64,000 bases of DNA from Paractinoplanes atraurantiacus (lineage in GTDB: Bacteria > Actinomycetota > Actinomycetes > Mycobacteriales > Micromonosporaceae). The stretch covers positions 1-64,000 of the forward strand of contig NZ_OBDY01000033.1 of NCBI RefSeq assembly GCF_900215205.1. Reading direction: 5' to 3'. The notes under the pieces are model-generated. The model made no database searches and was not told where the DNA came from. It saw only the letters and a list, made by a program, of their open reading frames with translations. The stretch's first letter is position 1; each line of letters begins with the position of its first letter. The position numbers were made by a program, and so were the translations under genes. Shown in pieces: positions 16,498 through 26,221 of the stretch.

Positions 16498-17052
16498 TCA
16501 GGCCATGCGTACCTCCATGCCCAGGGCCGACGCGATGGTCACCGCCTGGTCTCCGGTGATGATGGCGTGGCGCACGGAGGCGGTCGCCGGGTCGAGCGTG
16601 CTCAGGTCGCTGCCCCGCAGGTCGCAGCGGGTCAGATCGGCCTGGTGGAACTGGGCGCCGGAGAGATCGAGGCCGGTCAGGGTGCTGCCCTGGCAACGGG
16701 CCCCGGTCAGGTCGGCCTCGCGCATGCGCAGGCCCGTCAGGGTGGCTGTGGACAGGTCGGCCCCGCGCAGCGAGGTGAAGGACCAGTCGCCGCCGTCGGC
16801 CGTCAGCAGGTCGAAGGAGCAGCGGTCGAAGGTGCTGCCGACCAGCTTGCAACTCGTCAGTGTGGCGTCGAAGAAGTTGCAGGCCACGAAGGTGCAGTTG
16901 AGGAAGGCCACGTCGGTCAGCTCGGCGCAGTTGAAGCGGGCGTTGCGGAAGGTGCACTTGTCGAACTCGGCGCCCTCGAGTGTGGACTCGCACAGGTCGA
17001 GGTCGATGAACTCGTCGCCGTCGTGGCGGCCGTCGGTGCGCAGCGTTCCCAT
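16498..17052 (-). CDS. Pentapeptide-repeat protein
   Basis: The 184-residue protein consists of A(D/N)LXX-like repeats from about residue 16 to 160, for example LEGAEFDKCTFRNARFNCAE, and further on FTSLRGADLSTATLTGLRM. These fold as a right-handed quadrilateral beta-helix. The C-terminal tail AIITGDQAVTIASALGMEV is common in actinobacterial members. Some relatives (MfpA, Qnr) mimic DNA and protect gyrase from quinolones, but nothing here specifically shows that role. Many cysteines sit at repeat positions, suggesting a cytoplasmic protein. It may be co-transcribed with the downstream DUF1963 gene (25-base gap). Confidence 0.85.
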   Translation of the reverse strand: MGTLRTDGRHDGDEFIDLDLCESTLEGAEFDKCTFRNARFNCAELTDVAFLNCTFVACNFFDATLTSCKLVGSTFDRCSFDLLTADGGDWSFTSLRGADLSTATLTGLRMREADLTGARCQGSTLTGLDLSGAQFHQADLTRCDLRGSDLSTLDPATASVRHAIITGDQAVTIASALGMEVRMA

Positions 17053-17084
17053 GGGAGGGACTGTAGCCGTGGGGTACGACAGGA

Positions 17085-17108
17085 ACGGGGCGGCCGGAGC
17101 CGCCCCGT
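17085..17108 (-). terminator. Strong GC hairpin after the GH3 gene
   Basis: ACGGGGCGGC and GCCGCCCCGT form a perfect 10-bp stem with a CGGA loop, 8 bases beyond the GH3 stop on the reverse strand and upstream of the pentapeptide-repeat gene. There is no U-tract, as is common in high-GC actinomycetes. It probably ends GH3 transcription. Confidence 0.65.
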
Positions 17109-17115
17109 CCCACGG

Positions 17116-19284
17116 TCAGCGAATGCGGAACGACGTGCGCTGCTTGGCGTCCGAGGAACCGCCGACGCTCAGCCCGTAGACACCGCGGGCGGTGGTCCAC
17201 GACGAGCGGGACGAGTCCCAGTACTGGAGCAGGTGCAGGTCGGACAGGTCGGAACGGCTCAGGTCGATCTCCACCGTCTTGTGCCGGCCGGGAGCCAGGG
17301 TGACCCTCTCCCAGCCGATCAGGCGGGACGGCGGCTCGCCGGTCGCGGCGGGCAGCGAGACGTAGGCCTGGGCCACCTCGGTGCCCGTACGGCGGCCGGT
17401 GTTCTTGATCGTGAATTTGATCTTCAGGCCATGAGAGACGGTGACCTTGGGCGTGGAGTAGGCGAACGAGGTGTAGGACAGGCCGTGCCCGAACGGGAAC
17501 AGCGGCCGGATGCCCTCGCTCTGATACCAGCGGTAACCGACCTTCAGTCCCTCGTTGTAGTCGACTTGCCGGATGCCGTTGGCGTCGACTACGCCGGGGT
17601 ACTGCGCCGCGCTGCCGGCCGTCGGGGTGTCCGCGAGGGCCTTGGGGAAGGTCATCGGCAGCTTGCCGGACGGGCTGGTGTCGCCGAACAGCAGCGACGC
17701 GATCGCCGGGCCCATCTGCTCGCCGCCGTACCAGTTCTCCAGCACCGACGGCACCTGGGCGATCCACGGCATCTCGACCGCGCTGCCGGTCTGCAGGACC
17801 ACGACCGTACGCGGGTTGGCCGCCGCCACCGCGGCGATCAGCGCGTCGCCGTTGCCCTGCAACCGCAGGTCGGCCAGGTCGGTGAACTCGCCGGCCCGCT
17901 GATATCCGAAGACGACCGCCACGTCGGCCGATTTCGCCGCGGCCACAGCGGTCGCGATGTCGCTGCCGTTGTCGAACGTGACCGACGCTTTGGCCTTGGC
18001 CGCCCGATCGCGAATGGCCGTCTCCGGCGACACCAGGTCCTCGCATTGCAGGGTGGTCGGATTGCCGAAACGCCACGGCAGCGAACAGACCGAGCTCGCG
18101 CTGATGCCATTCGTGGGCGTCGAGGACGCTGTCGGCCCGATCACCGCGATCTCGTCGCCCTTGCGCGGCGACAACGGCAGCAACCCGTTGTTCTTCAGCA
18201 ACACCGAACCCTGTTCGGCGGTCGTGCGGGCAATCGCCTTGTGCGCCGCCGTCGAGGCGTCGGCCACCGGTGCCGCCGGCAGCGGATTGTCGAAAAGACC
18301 GCCCTTGATGTACGACCGCACGACCCGGAAAGCCGCGGCGTCGATCTGCTTCTGCGTGATCTCCCCCGCCGCCAGCGCCGCGTCCAGCTTGGCCGGCGTG
18401 TACCAGATCGGCCGGTTGAGCTCCTGGTCCATTCCGTTCACCAGCGACGCCGCGGTCGAATGCACCGACCCGAAGTCGCTCATGACATAACCATCAAAGC
18501 CAACATCCTGCTTGAGTACGGAGTTCAGGCGCGGATTCTCACACGCATAGGTGCCGTTGATCTGGTTGTACGAGCACATCACGCTCGACGGCGCGCCCCG
18601 GTCGACGGCGATCTCGAAGGGCAGGTCGTAGATCTCGCGCAGTGTCCGTTCGGAGGCGTTGGAGGAACTGGTCTGCCGGTCGGTCTCCTGCTCGTTCGCC
18701 ACGTAGTGCTTGAGCGTGGCCAGGACCCGCGAGTCCTGCTCGATGCCGCGCGATCCGGCCGCCGCGATCAGGCCGGTGAGCAGCGGATCCTCGCCCAGAT
18801 ATTCGGGCGTCCGCCCCGACAGCGGCGTCCTTCCACTGGCCAGTCCGGGCGCCAGCAGCACGTTCTTCTGCTTGTCGAACGCCTCGGCCGCCTGCGCTTT
18901 CCCCTTCGCGTAGGCCAGCGATTCGTTCCAGGTGGCCGCCTGCGCGATGGTCGCCGGGAAAGCGGTCACTCCGGGCGTGAACCGCACCCCGTCCGGCCCG
19001 TCCGAATAGACGACGGTCGGCGTGCACGGCACCTGAACCGGATAGACGACCCCGCCCTGCCATTCCGTCTGGGCCGGGCTGTTCGCCGGTTGCTCCACCA
19101 GCCACCGGTATCTCTGGTGCTGCGTGCTCGCCGTGAGCAGGGCCAAGGCCCGCTGCTCGGGCGACTTCCTCTTGTTCATCCACGGAACCGTCGAACAGTC
19201 CACGGCGGCCTGCGCCGCCACGGGCGTGAAGAACGGTGCGACCAGCGCCAGCACCGCCGCCCCGCCGATCAGACGTTTACGCAT
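17116..19284 (-). CDS. Secreted GH3 family beta-glucosidase
   Basis: The 722-residue protein has a Sec signal peptide (about 1-27, ending AAQAA) and the three GH3 parts: an (alpha/beta)8 domain with GRTPEYLGEDP, KHYVANEQE (192-200) and the nucleophile motif GYVMSDFGSVHS (Asp270); an alpha/beta sandwich domain with LLKNNGLLPL; and a C-terminal fibronectin-III-like domain beginning near YNEGLKVGYRWY. It should release glucose or another sugar from the non-reducing end of oligosaccharides outside the cell. A good AGGAAGG precedes the ATG. It overlaps the rhamnosidase-like pseudogene by 16 bases and would have formed an operon with it. No CebR box is visible here. Confidence 0.9.
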   Translation of the reverse strand: MRKRLIGGAAVLALVAPFFTPVAAQAAVDCSTVPWMNKRKSPEQRALALLTASTQHQRYRWLVEQPANSPAQTEWQGGVVYPVQVPCTPTVVYSDGPDGVRFTPGVTAFPATIAQAATWNESLAYAKGKAQAAEAFDKQKNVLLAPGLASGRTPLSGRTPEYLGEDPLLTGLIAAAGSRGIEQDSRVLATLKHYVANEQETDRQTSSSNASERTLREIYDLPFEIAVDRGAPSSVMCSYNQINGTYACENPRLNSVLKQDVGFDGYVMSDFGSVHSTAASLVNGMDQELNRPIWYTPAKLDAALAAGEITQKQIDAAAFRVVRSYIKGGLFDNPLPAAPVADASTAAHKAIARTTAEQGSVLLKNNGLLPLSPRKGDEIAVIGPTASSTPTNGISASSVCSLPWRFGNPTTLQCEDLVSPETAIRDRAAKAKASVTFDNGSDIATAVAAAKSADVAVVFGYQRAGEFTDLADLRLQGNGDALIAAVAAANPRTVVVLQTGSAVEMPWIAQVPSVLENWYGGEQMGPAIASLLFGDTSPSGKLPMTFPKALADTPTAGSAAQYPGVVDANGIRQVDYNEGLKVGYRWYQSEGIRPLFPFGHGLSYTSFAYSTPKVTVSHGLKIKFTIKNTGRRTGTEVAQAYVSLPAATGEPPSRLIGWERVTLAPGRHKTVEIDLSRSDLSDLHLLQYWDSSRSSWTTARGVYGLSVGGSSDAKQRTSFRIR

Positions 19285-20551
19285 GCAACTTCCTTCCTGA
19301 TTGGTTGATGAATTCGGACAGGTCCCATGAGGCCGTAGGGCTGCCGCGAGCCGTAGGCCGCGTTGCCGAGCAATGTCGCCACGTGCACCCGCAACGAGTT
19401 GGCGCCTTGGCGCAGCGATACTGCGATCGCCGACGGGTCCATCAGGTCGGCCGGCGGCAGTTTCCTGCCGTTGAGCTCGACCGAATAGATCGGCGCCAGC
19501 GCTTTCCTCGTCGTCGTCTCGGGGGTCTCACCCGTCTCGTACGACATGACGGCCGTAGATATCCACGGCGACGCTGCGCGCACGGTGTCCTCGTTGCCCT
19601 TGGTGAGGGCGACCAGCACCCCGTTACCGCTGGTGGCCGAGATGTCGATCCGCACGCCGCCCGGCAGCCGGGTGGCTGCGCGAAGGGACGCCGCCGGCCG
19701 CACTCCCGCCGCGGCCAGCGCCGGGGCGACAGCGGACTCGCTGCTCACCTCGCGCACGTTCTTGTTCCGGCGAAGCCGATCGATCAGCAGCTTCCCGTCG
19801 CGCACGGTCGCGGCGGGGTCGCTCACCTGCGTACGGCCCAGGAAGCCGTAGGTGTATCCGGCCCGGGCCAGGGACTGGTCGGTGAAGTAGAGGTCGCGGG
19901 CCGCGCCCGGCGTCGTGTCGCCGCAGCCGGGCCAGACGCCGGACGAGCGGTTCTCCCGGTGGTTGAGGCCGCTGCCGCTGGTGAACGAGCGGTCCTCGCC
20001 CTCGGCCACGTCGAGCAGCCCGGCCAGCTCCTGCATGGCGACCGGTGCGGGTCCCCACGAGCTGTAGGGCTGGCCGCGCAGCGTCAGACCAGGCTGATGG
20101 GCCCACGCGGCGAGGGGTTTCAGGTGGTGATCGCGGAACAGCTCGTTGATCGCGGCGATGCCGTCGAGCGAGAAGTGGTCGACGAGGTAGGTGGTCTTGG
20201 TCGTGCCGGCGAGTCCGACGGTGTGACCGGTACCCATCATCCAGCTGCCGACGACGGCCCAGGTGCCGACGGGCGGCGCGGTCCAGCTCGCGGAGCCGGG
20301 CCCGTCCGGCGCGACGGTCGTCGTGCCGGCCGACCAACCGGGCGTGTAGATGTGGTCGACCTGGAGGCCGTTGCGGCGGCCGGTGTCGCAGGTGGCCCTC
20401 ATCGCGGTCGCCCACGAGTCGTTGGTCCAGTCGTGCCGCGCCGGGTCGTAGGCGGCCGCGCCGAGGGAGACCTGGTTGAACTCCACTCCACCGGCGCCGG
20501 TAGACCGACGGCCACCACCACCGTGAGCATGATCAGCTTGATACGTTTCAC
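19269..20551 (-). pseudogene. Decayed alpha-L-rhamnosidase-like (GH106-type) secreted glycosidase
   Basis: A GTG at 20551 opens a signal peptide (KRIKLIMLTVVVAVGLPAP) that then runs into a wrong frame near 20500. In the next frame a 400-residue stretch resumes with GAGGVEFNQVSLG, and further on has NGLQVDHIYTPGW and LFRDHHLKPLAAWAH. It ends with a recognisable terminal sandwich, LRQGANSLRVHVATLLGNAA then YGLMGPVRI. GH106-type enzymes are about 1000 residues, so large central parts are missing. The original stop is also gone, and the frame reads into the GH3 ribosome site. I interpret this as several deletions, one with a frameshift. The family name rests on the end motifs only. Confidence 0.65.
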
Positions 20552-20755
20552 ATTTACCCCTGCCTCTGACTTCTCGGCGCATGGGTACGGGGGAAGATGT
20601 TTCGGCGGTGTTTCCGCTCTGGATCTCATCCTGTGTCGTCGCTGAGAACGGGCGTTAGGACTTGATGCACGCGGTGTAGCACAGAACGCACCTGGCACAG
20701 CGGCTCATCGAACCGCCGGACGGGTCGATAGGACCTCTGAGGGGGCGGTGCGCTG

Positions 20756-23700
20756 ATGGCTGAGCTGCGTGCGGGTAAGACGCTGCGCGCGTCCCTGCTG
20801 CGCACGTTCCTCTTCACCGTCCTCTATGTGGCGGCCACGTTCGTCGGCCGCAAGACGGTCATGGACGAGACCAACCTGAGCATGGTCTGGCCGGCCGCCG
20901 GCGTCTCCGCCATCTGGTTCCTCGCCCAGTGGAACTCCCGGTGGCGCTGGCTCGACGGTGTCGCCCTCGCGGCCGTCACCATGGGCGTGAACACCGCCAC
21001 CGGCGCGCCCGCGGCGCTGGCCCTGTGGTTCGTGGTGGCCAACCTGGCCCAGGCGGGCACCTTCGCCGTCCTGTTCCGGCGCTGGCTGCCCGGACTGTGG
21101 GGTGGTGGCGGCGAGCGGCCGCTGGCCCGGCCGCAGGAGCTGTGGCGCCTGGTCGCCGCCGCCTTCGTGGCCACCGCGGTCGGCGCGCTGATCGGCCCGA
21201 CCGGCGTGTGGGCGGTCAACGGCGTCTACTCCGGGCCGGCCACCGCGGTCTGGCTCACCCGCAACTCGGTCAGCATCCTGCTCATCGGGGCGGCCGGCCT
21301 GCGGATCGGCTATCTCGTCCACCGGCGGCGCACCCCGTCGCTGCGCCGGATCTGGACCGACCTGCCGCCGCGCAAGCAACTGGAATACGCGCTGGTCATC
21401 GTGCTGTCGATCGCCGCGTACACGGCCGTGTTCGGCACCGACAACCGGCTGCCGCTGGCGTTTTCGCTGATCGCGATGACGGTCTGGGCCGGCACCCGCC
21501 TGCACACCGGCTTCGTCATCCTGCACGACCTGACCTTCGGCGCTGTCGCGGTGCTGTACACGCTGGGCGGCACCGGCCCGTTCGCGCTCATCGGGTCGAA
21601 CCCGGCCCGGGCGCTGGTCGCACAGGCGTACGTGGGAATGATCGCCGTTGTGGGTCTGGCTCTGGCGCTGGGCCGCGATGAGCGCAACACGATCCTGCGC
21701 GAGTTGCGCGCGGCCGAGGAGGCCGCGGCCGCGCAGGCGAAGCTGATGACCACGATCGTCGACTCGATGAGCGAGGGCCTGACCGTCATGGACGAGCAGG
21801 GCCGCATCCTGCTGCGCAACCCGGCGGTCCGGCGGCTGGTCGGCGGCATGGTCAGCCCGTCCGACCTGATGCGGCACCCCGAGTTCTACGGGCTGTTCCA
21901 CCCCGACGGCACCCCGCTGAAGCCCGAGGACATGCCGTATCGGCAGGCGCTGGCCGGCGGCGAGGTGCGCGGCATGGACCTGCTGATCCGTAACCCGGCG
22001 CTGCCGGACGGGCGCATCCTCAACGTCAACTCCACGCCGATCGCGGCCACCACCGGCAGCGGCCGCTACGCGGTGACCGTCTTTCACGACGTCACCTCCG
22101 AGCGCCGGCACCGCACCGAGCTCGCCAACTTCGCCGGCGTCGTCGCCCACGACCTGCTCAACCCGCTGGCCACGATCGACGGCTGGAGCGAGGCGCTGGC
22201 CGAGGCCTTCGCCGACTACCCCGACCATCCGGCCACCGCCGAGGCCGAGGACGGGATCCGCCGCATCCGGCGGGCGTCGGTCCGCATGCGCGACATGATC
22301 AACGATCTGCTGGCGTACACGACGGCCCGCGACGCCACGATCGCGCCCTCGGTCGTCGACCTGGGGGCCGTGGTCAACGACATCGCGATGGCCCGGATCG
22401 ACCAGGCGCAGAGCACCGGCGCCCCGCTGCCCACCTTCCACGTCGGGGAGCTCGGCGCCGCGTACGCCGACCCGGTCCTGACCCGGCAGTTGCTCGAGAA
22501 CCTGATCAGCAACTCGATCAAATACACCGCGCCCGGCGTCACCCCGGAGATCACGGTCGCGGCCTCGCGGGCCGACCACATGGTCACCGTGACGCTCGAC
22601 GACAACGGCATCGGCATCCCGGCCGACCAGCAGGACAGCGTCTTCGAGAACTTCCACCGGGCCCACCGCGGCGGCGGGTACAGCGGCACCGGCCTCGGCC
22701 TCGGCATCTGCCTGAAGATCGTCGAGCGGCACGGCGGCACGATCAAGGCCTCGGACAACCCGGCCGGCGACGGTTCCCGCTTCACGTTCACGCTGCCCGT
22801 CGACGCCACGACCGCGCCCAAGCCGGACCAGGAGCCACCACCCAAGGTCACCACCGAGCGCCGGGCGGTGCCGTCGTCGGCGCCCACCCCGGCCCCGGCC
22901 GGCACGTTCGCCAGGGCCGCCCGCCTCGTGCTCGACTATCTGCACGAGAACATGCCGCTGGCCTTCTGGGCGGTCACCCGCGTCGAGAACGGCCGGCAGA
23001 CCTACCTCTACCTCGACGCCGACAACGGCTACGGACTGCGGCAGGGCGAGAGCCACCCGTGGGAGCAGAGCTTCTGCATCCACATGGCGGCGAGCCGGAC
23101 GCCGGCCGTCGCCCTCGAGGCACAAACCATTCCGTTGTACGCGGCGGCGGCTGTCAACGACCTCATCGAGATCAACACGTACGCGGGCGCGGTGATCAGC
23201 GAACCCGACGGCTCGGTCTTCGGCGCGATCTGCGGCCTCGACCCGCAGAGCCACACCGGTGACCCTCGGATGGCCGGGGCCGAACCGCTGCTCGCCCTGC
23301 TCGGGCAGCTGCTCACCGCGGCCCTGTCGGCCGACCGGGCCCAGGACCGCTCGGCCGGGGCGCTGCTGCGCGAGCAGGTCAGCGCCGACACCGACGCGCT
23401 GACCGCACTGCCCAACCGGCGCGCCTGGCAGCGACTGCTCGAACGGGCCGAGACGCTGTACGAGCGGCTGGCCGACCCGACCGTCGTCGCCATGGTCGAC
23501 CTGGACCGGCTGAAGACGATAAACGACACGCAGGGGCACGCGGCCGGCGACGCGTACATCCGGGCCGCGGCGGCCGCCCTGGCCGGCGCCGTCCGCGACA
23601 CCGACGTCGTCGCCCGTCTCGGCGGCGACGAGTTCGGCGTGCTGCTGCCGCAGTGCACCGAGGCCGACGCTGAGACGGTCATCGCCCGGGTGCACCTGGA

Positions 23701-23860
23701 GATGGAGGTGGCCGGCGTCGCGGCCTCGGTCGGCTGGGCCGCGGTCACCCCGAAGGACGGCTTCGCGGCGGCGCTGGAACAGGCGGACGCCGCCATGTAC
23801 GCCGAGAAGCGCCGCCGCCGCAGCGAGTTCCACCGCGCGCGCGACGCCACACCCCGTTAG
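20756..23860 (+). CDS. MASE1-PAS-histidine kinase-GAF-GGDEF hybrid sensor
   Basis: The 1034-residue protein starts with a MASE1 membrane sensor (about 20-310, some eight helices, with NLSMVWPAAGVSAIWF). Then follow a PAS domain (about 325-445), a HisKA domain with FAGVVAHDLLNPLATI (His465), a HATPase domain with NLISNSIKYT, DNGIGIP and GTGLGLGICLKI, a GAF domain (about 720-870) and a GGDEF domain with an intact ARLGGDEFG (956-960). The N-terminal part of the GGDEF domain shows DALTALPNRRAW. One polypeptide could both autophosphorylate and make cyclic di-GMP; no EAL domain is present. It is transcribed divergently from the decayed rhamnosidase and just upstream of the potassium-channel pair. 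Confidence 0.92.
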   Translation: MAELRAGKTLRASLLRTFLFTVLYVAATFVGRKTVMDETNLSMVWPAAGVSAIWFLAQWNSRWRWLDGVALAAVTMGVNTATGAPAALALWFVVANLAQAGTFAVLFRRWLPGLWGGGGERPLARPQELWRLVAAAFVATAVGALIGPTGVWAVNGVYSGPATAVWLTRNSVSILLIGAAGLRIGYLVHRRRTPSLRRIWTDLPPRKQLEYALVIVLSIAAYTAVFGTDNRLPLAFSLIAMTVWAGTRLHTGFVILHDLTFGAVAVLYTLGGTGPFALIGSNPARALVAQAYVGMIAVVGLALALGRDERNTILRELRAAEEAAAAQAKLMTTIVDSMSEGLTVMDEQGRILLRNPAVRRLVGGMVSPSDLMRHPEFYGLFHPDGTPLKPEDMPYRQALAGGEVRGMDLLIRNPALPDGRILNVNSTPIAATTGSGRYAVTVFHDVTSERRHRTELANFAGVVAHDLLNPLATIDGWSEALAEAFADYPDHPATAEAEDGIRRIRRASVRMRDMINDLLAYTTARDATIAPSVVDLGAVVNDIAMARIDQAQSTGAPLPTFHVGELGAAYADPVLTRQLLENLISNSIKYTAPGVTPEITVAASRADHMVTVTLDDNGIGIPADQQDSVFENFHRAHRGGGYSGTGLGLGICLKIVERHGGTIKASDNPAGDGSRFTFTLPVDATTAPKPDQEPPPKVTTERRAVPSSAPTPAPAGTFARAARLVLDYLHENMPLAFWAVTRVENGRQTYLYLDADNGYGLRQGESHPWEQSFCIHMAASRTPAVALEAQTIPLYAAAAVNDLIEINTYAGAVISEPDGSVFGAICGLDPQSHTGDPRMAGAEPLLALLGQLLTAALSADRAQDRSAGALLREQVSADTDALTALPNRRAWQRLLERAETLYERLADPTVVAMVDLDRLKTINDTQGHAAGDAYIRAAAAALAGAVRDTDVVARLGGDEFGVLLPQCTEADAETVIARVHLEMEVAGVAASVGWAAVTPKDGFAAALEQADAAMYAEKRRRRSEFHRARDATPR

Positions 23861-23869
23861 GTTGAACCC

Positions 23870-24256
23870 GTGAGTCTCGAAAAGGTCATCTTCGGCTTCT
23901 TCGTGCTCCTGGCTGCCACGCTCAACTTCGGATTCTTCATCGGCGACATCTCCGATCCGGCGTTGCACAACGAGTACGAGCTGTTCGCCGCGGTCGTGGT
24001 CAACCTGATCGCGACCGTGCTGAAGTTCGGCGACCGCACCCAGATCGGCGCGGTCCACCTGGCCACCAGCCTGGTCGCCGACCTTCAGCTCATCGCCGCC
24101 ACGCTGGCCTGGGTCTACGCCACGCAGATCTCGGGCGCGGGCATGACCGGGGAGGCGACGGCGAGCGTGGTGTCGCTCTCGGGCGGCGCGCTGCTGGCCA
24201 ACCTGGTCTCGGTCGCGCTCCTGGTGATCGAGACCGTGTCGTTCAACCGCCGCTGA
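23870..24256 (+). CDS. DUF6394 membrane protein, channel-associated
   Basis: The 128-residue protein has about four membrane helices and matches DUF6394: VIFGFFVLLAATLNFGFFIG near the start, then LFAAVVVNLIATVLKFGDRT, HLATSLVADLQLIAA and a C-terminal SGGALLANLVSVALLVIE. The family habitually lies beside RCK-type potassium channel genes, as here. It starts at GTG 23870; a TAGGTT hexamer (23858-23863) ends six bases before it, suggesting a leaderless transcript. Its stop overlaps the ATG of the channel gene by one base, so the two are translationally coupled. It may be an accessory subunit, but that is inference from linkage. Confidence 0.8.
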   Translation: MSLEKVIFGFFVLLAATLNFGFFIGDISDPALHNEYELFAAVVVNLIATVLKFGDRTQIGAVHLATSLVADLQLIAATLAWVYATQISGAGMTGEATASVVSLSGGALLANLVSVALLVIETVSFNRR

Positions 24257-26004
24257 TGGACGGCAAGCCTCGTCCGAAGGGCCGCACGACGGTCACCCGC
24301 CCCACCGAGCCGTCCTCGACGATCTTCCTGATCCTGCGCCGCATGCGGGCGCCGCTCATCGTCCTGATCGTCATCTTCGCGATCAGCGTGCTCGGCCTGA
24401 CCCTGATGCCCGGCCAGGACCCCGAGGGCCGCCCGACCCGGATGGGTTTCTTCGACGCGTTCTATTTCATGAGCTACACGGCCACGACCATCGGGTACGG
24501 GGAGATCCCGCACTCCTTCACCGGCGCCCAGCGCCTGTGGGTGATCGCGTCGATCTACCTGAGCGTGGTGGGCTGGGCCTATGCGATCGGATCGCTGCTC
24601 ACCCTCGTACGGGACAGGGCCTTTCGAGAAGCTTTGGCCTTGCGCCGCTTCACCCGGCAGGTCGTGCACATGCGGGAGCCGTTCCTGCTGATCGTCGGCT
24701 ACGGGCAGACCGGTCAGCTGCTCGGGCACGCGCTGGACTCCCTCGGGCGCCGGCTGGTCGTGCTGGACGACACGCCCGAGCATGTGGACTCGCTCGACAT
24801 CGACGCCTACTACGCGGACGTGCCCGGGCTGGTGGCCGACGGGGCCAACCCGCACATGCTGGGCGCGGCCGGCCTCGAACATCCCCAGTGCGAGGGGGTG
24901 GTCGCGCTGACCAACAACGACGAGGTCAACCTGACCGTGGCCATGACGGCCGCCCTGATCAGGCCGAACCTGCCGGTGATCGCCCGCACGGTGTCGCCGG
25001 TGATCGAGCACCGGATGCGGGCGTTCGGCTCGCCGACGGTGGTCAACCCGTTCGACCGGTTCGGCGACCACATCCGCCTGGCCCTGCACCAGCCGTCGTC
25101 GTTCCAGCTCCTGGCCTGGCTGATCAAGGGCGAGGGGGCGACGCTGCCGGAGAGGGGCCGCCCGCCGACGTCGGGCCGGTGGGTGGTCTGCGGGTACGGG
25201 CGGTTCGGGCACAAACTGGTGGACGACCTCCGGGCGGACGGCCTGGAGGTGACGGTGATCGACCTGTCGGCCACGGAGCCGGGCGTGATCGAGGGCGACG
25301 CGTCGGAGCCGACGGTCATGGCGCAGGCCGCACTCTCCAGTGCGGTCGGTTTCGTGGCCGGAACGCACAACGACGCGACGAACCTGTCGCTGGTGGCGGC
25401 GGCCCGCAAGGAGAACCCGTCGCTGTTCATCGGAGCCCGGCAGAACAGGCCGAGGAACGCGCCCCTGTTCGCCACGATGGACGTCGACTGGCTGCTGGTG
25501 CCGGCCGAGACGGCCGCCCGGGAGATCTACGCCCAGTTGAGCACCCCACTGACCTGGCGTTTCCTCCAGGAGATGCCGGCGCGAGGCGACGACTGGGCGG
25601 CCGAGACGATCACCATGCTGGACGCCCACTGCGGCTCCCGCCTGGACGGCCTGTGGAAGGTCACTCTCACCGAGCGCGAGGCACCGGCCCTGACGGCCTG
25701 GCTCCGATCGGACAGGGCCCCGCTCGGCGACCTGATGCGCTGCCCGCACGACCGTGACCAGCGGATCGCCGCGGTGCCGCTGCTCCTGCTGCGCGGCGAC
25801 GAGTCGACATTGGGCCCGAGCGACGACACTCTCCTGCGGACCGGTGATCAGATTCTGTTCGCGGGCCGCCGGATCGCCCGCCGCGACCTGCTGGACACGA
25901 TGACCAATCATGTGGTCAGCGAGTACGTCCTGTATGGCCGCACGGTCCCCGCCGGGTGGCTGTGGCAGCAGGTCACGGGCCGTAAGCCGAGCACGCACCG
26001 CTGA
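24256..26004 (+). CDS. Potassium channel protein with two RCK (TrkA-N) domains
   Basis: The 582-residue protein has two membrane helices (about 31-51 and 95-118) flanking a pore with the selectivity filter TTIGYGEI. Two cytoplasmic nucleotide-binding RCK domains follow, with LLIVGYGQTGQLLG (about 145) and WVVCGYGRFGHKL (about 312), and a TrkA-C-like end (TLLRTGDQILFAGR). It should conduct K+ under gating by NAD(H) or another ligand. The upstream DUF6394 gene overlaps it by one base. A short CCTC-TTCC-GAGG hairpin just after the stop is too weak to call a terminator. Confidence 0.9.
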   Translation: MDGKPRPKGRTTVTRPTEPSSTIFLILRRMRAPLIVLIVIFAISVLGLTLMPGQDPEGRPTRMGFFDAFYFMSYTATTIGYGEIPHSFTGAQRLWVIASIYLSVVGWAYAIGSLLTLVRDRAFREALALRRFTRQVVHMREPFLLIVGYGQTGQLLGHALDSLGRRLVVLDDTPEHVDSLDIDAYYADVPGLVADGANPHMLGAAGLEHPQCEGVVALTNNDEVNLTVAMTAALIRPNLPVIARTVSPVIEHRMRAFGSPTVVNPFDRFGDHIRLALHQPSSFQLLAWLIKGEGATLPERGRPPTSGRWVVCGYGRFGHKLVDDLRADGLEVTVIDLSATEPGVIEGDASEPTVMAQAALSSAVGFVAGTHNDATNLSLVAAARKENPSLFIGARQNRPRNAPLFATMDVDWLLVPAETAAREIYAQLSTPLTWRFLQEMPARGDDWAAETITMLDAHCGSRLDGLWKVTLTEREAPALTAWLRSDRAPLGDLMRCPHDRDQRIAAVPLLLLRGDESTLGPSDDTLLRTGDQILFAGRRIARRDLLDTMTNHVVSEYVLYGRTVPAGWLWQQVTGRKPSTHR

Positions 26005-26121
26005 GGCCTCTTCCGAGGTCAACCGATTTAGCAGGCCCGCGATCACCGGACCCGGCATGGATGGCGCGTTCCGGGGGTGCCGAACCAGCCAATCGGACAA
26101 ACTTCCGTCAGGCGATTGCAT

Positions 26122-26133
26122 ATGCACGTGCAT
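26122..26133. promoter_or_regulatory. Palindrome ATGCACGTGCAT upstream of two small genes
   Basis: A perfect 12-bp palindrome lies in an AT-richer stretch about 30 bases before the small frame at 26164. Its position suits an operator. The regulator is unknown. Confidence 0.4.
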
Positions 26134-26163
26134 TTGCCCTTGGCACGCACATATGAGGAGTCC

Positions 26164-26220
26164 ATGATGAGTCTCAGCTTCCTTTCAGGCGCGCTCGCCG
26201 CCCCCGAGGTGATGAGGTGA
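26164..26220 (+). CDS. Possible 18-aa leader or small protein
   Basis: ATG 26164 opens MMSLSFLSGALAAPEVMR, ending in TGA at 26218-26220. GAGGAG lies four bases upstream. The next gene starts one base after the stop, so translation would be coupled. Expression is unproven. Confidence 0.35.
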   Translation: MMSLSFLSGALAAPEVMR

Positions 26221-26221
26221 G

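Noticed and set aside
16498..17052. Quinolone-resistance protein (Qnr/MfpA)
   Set aside because: Pentapeptide repeats alone do not show gyrase binding, and no Qnr-specific loop pattern was recognised.
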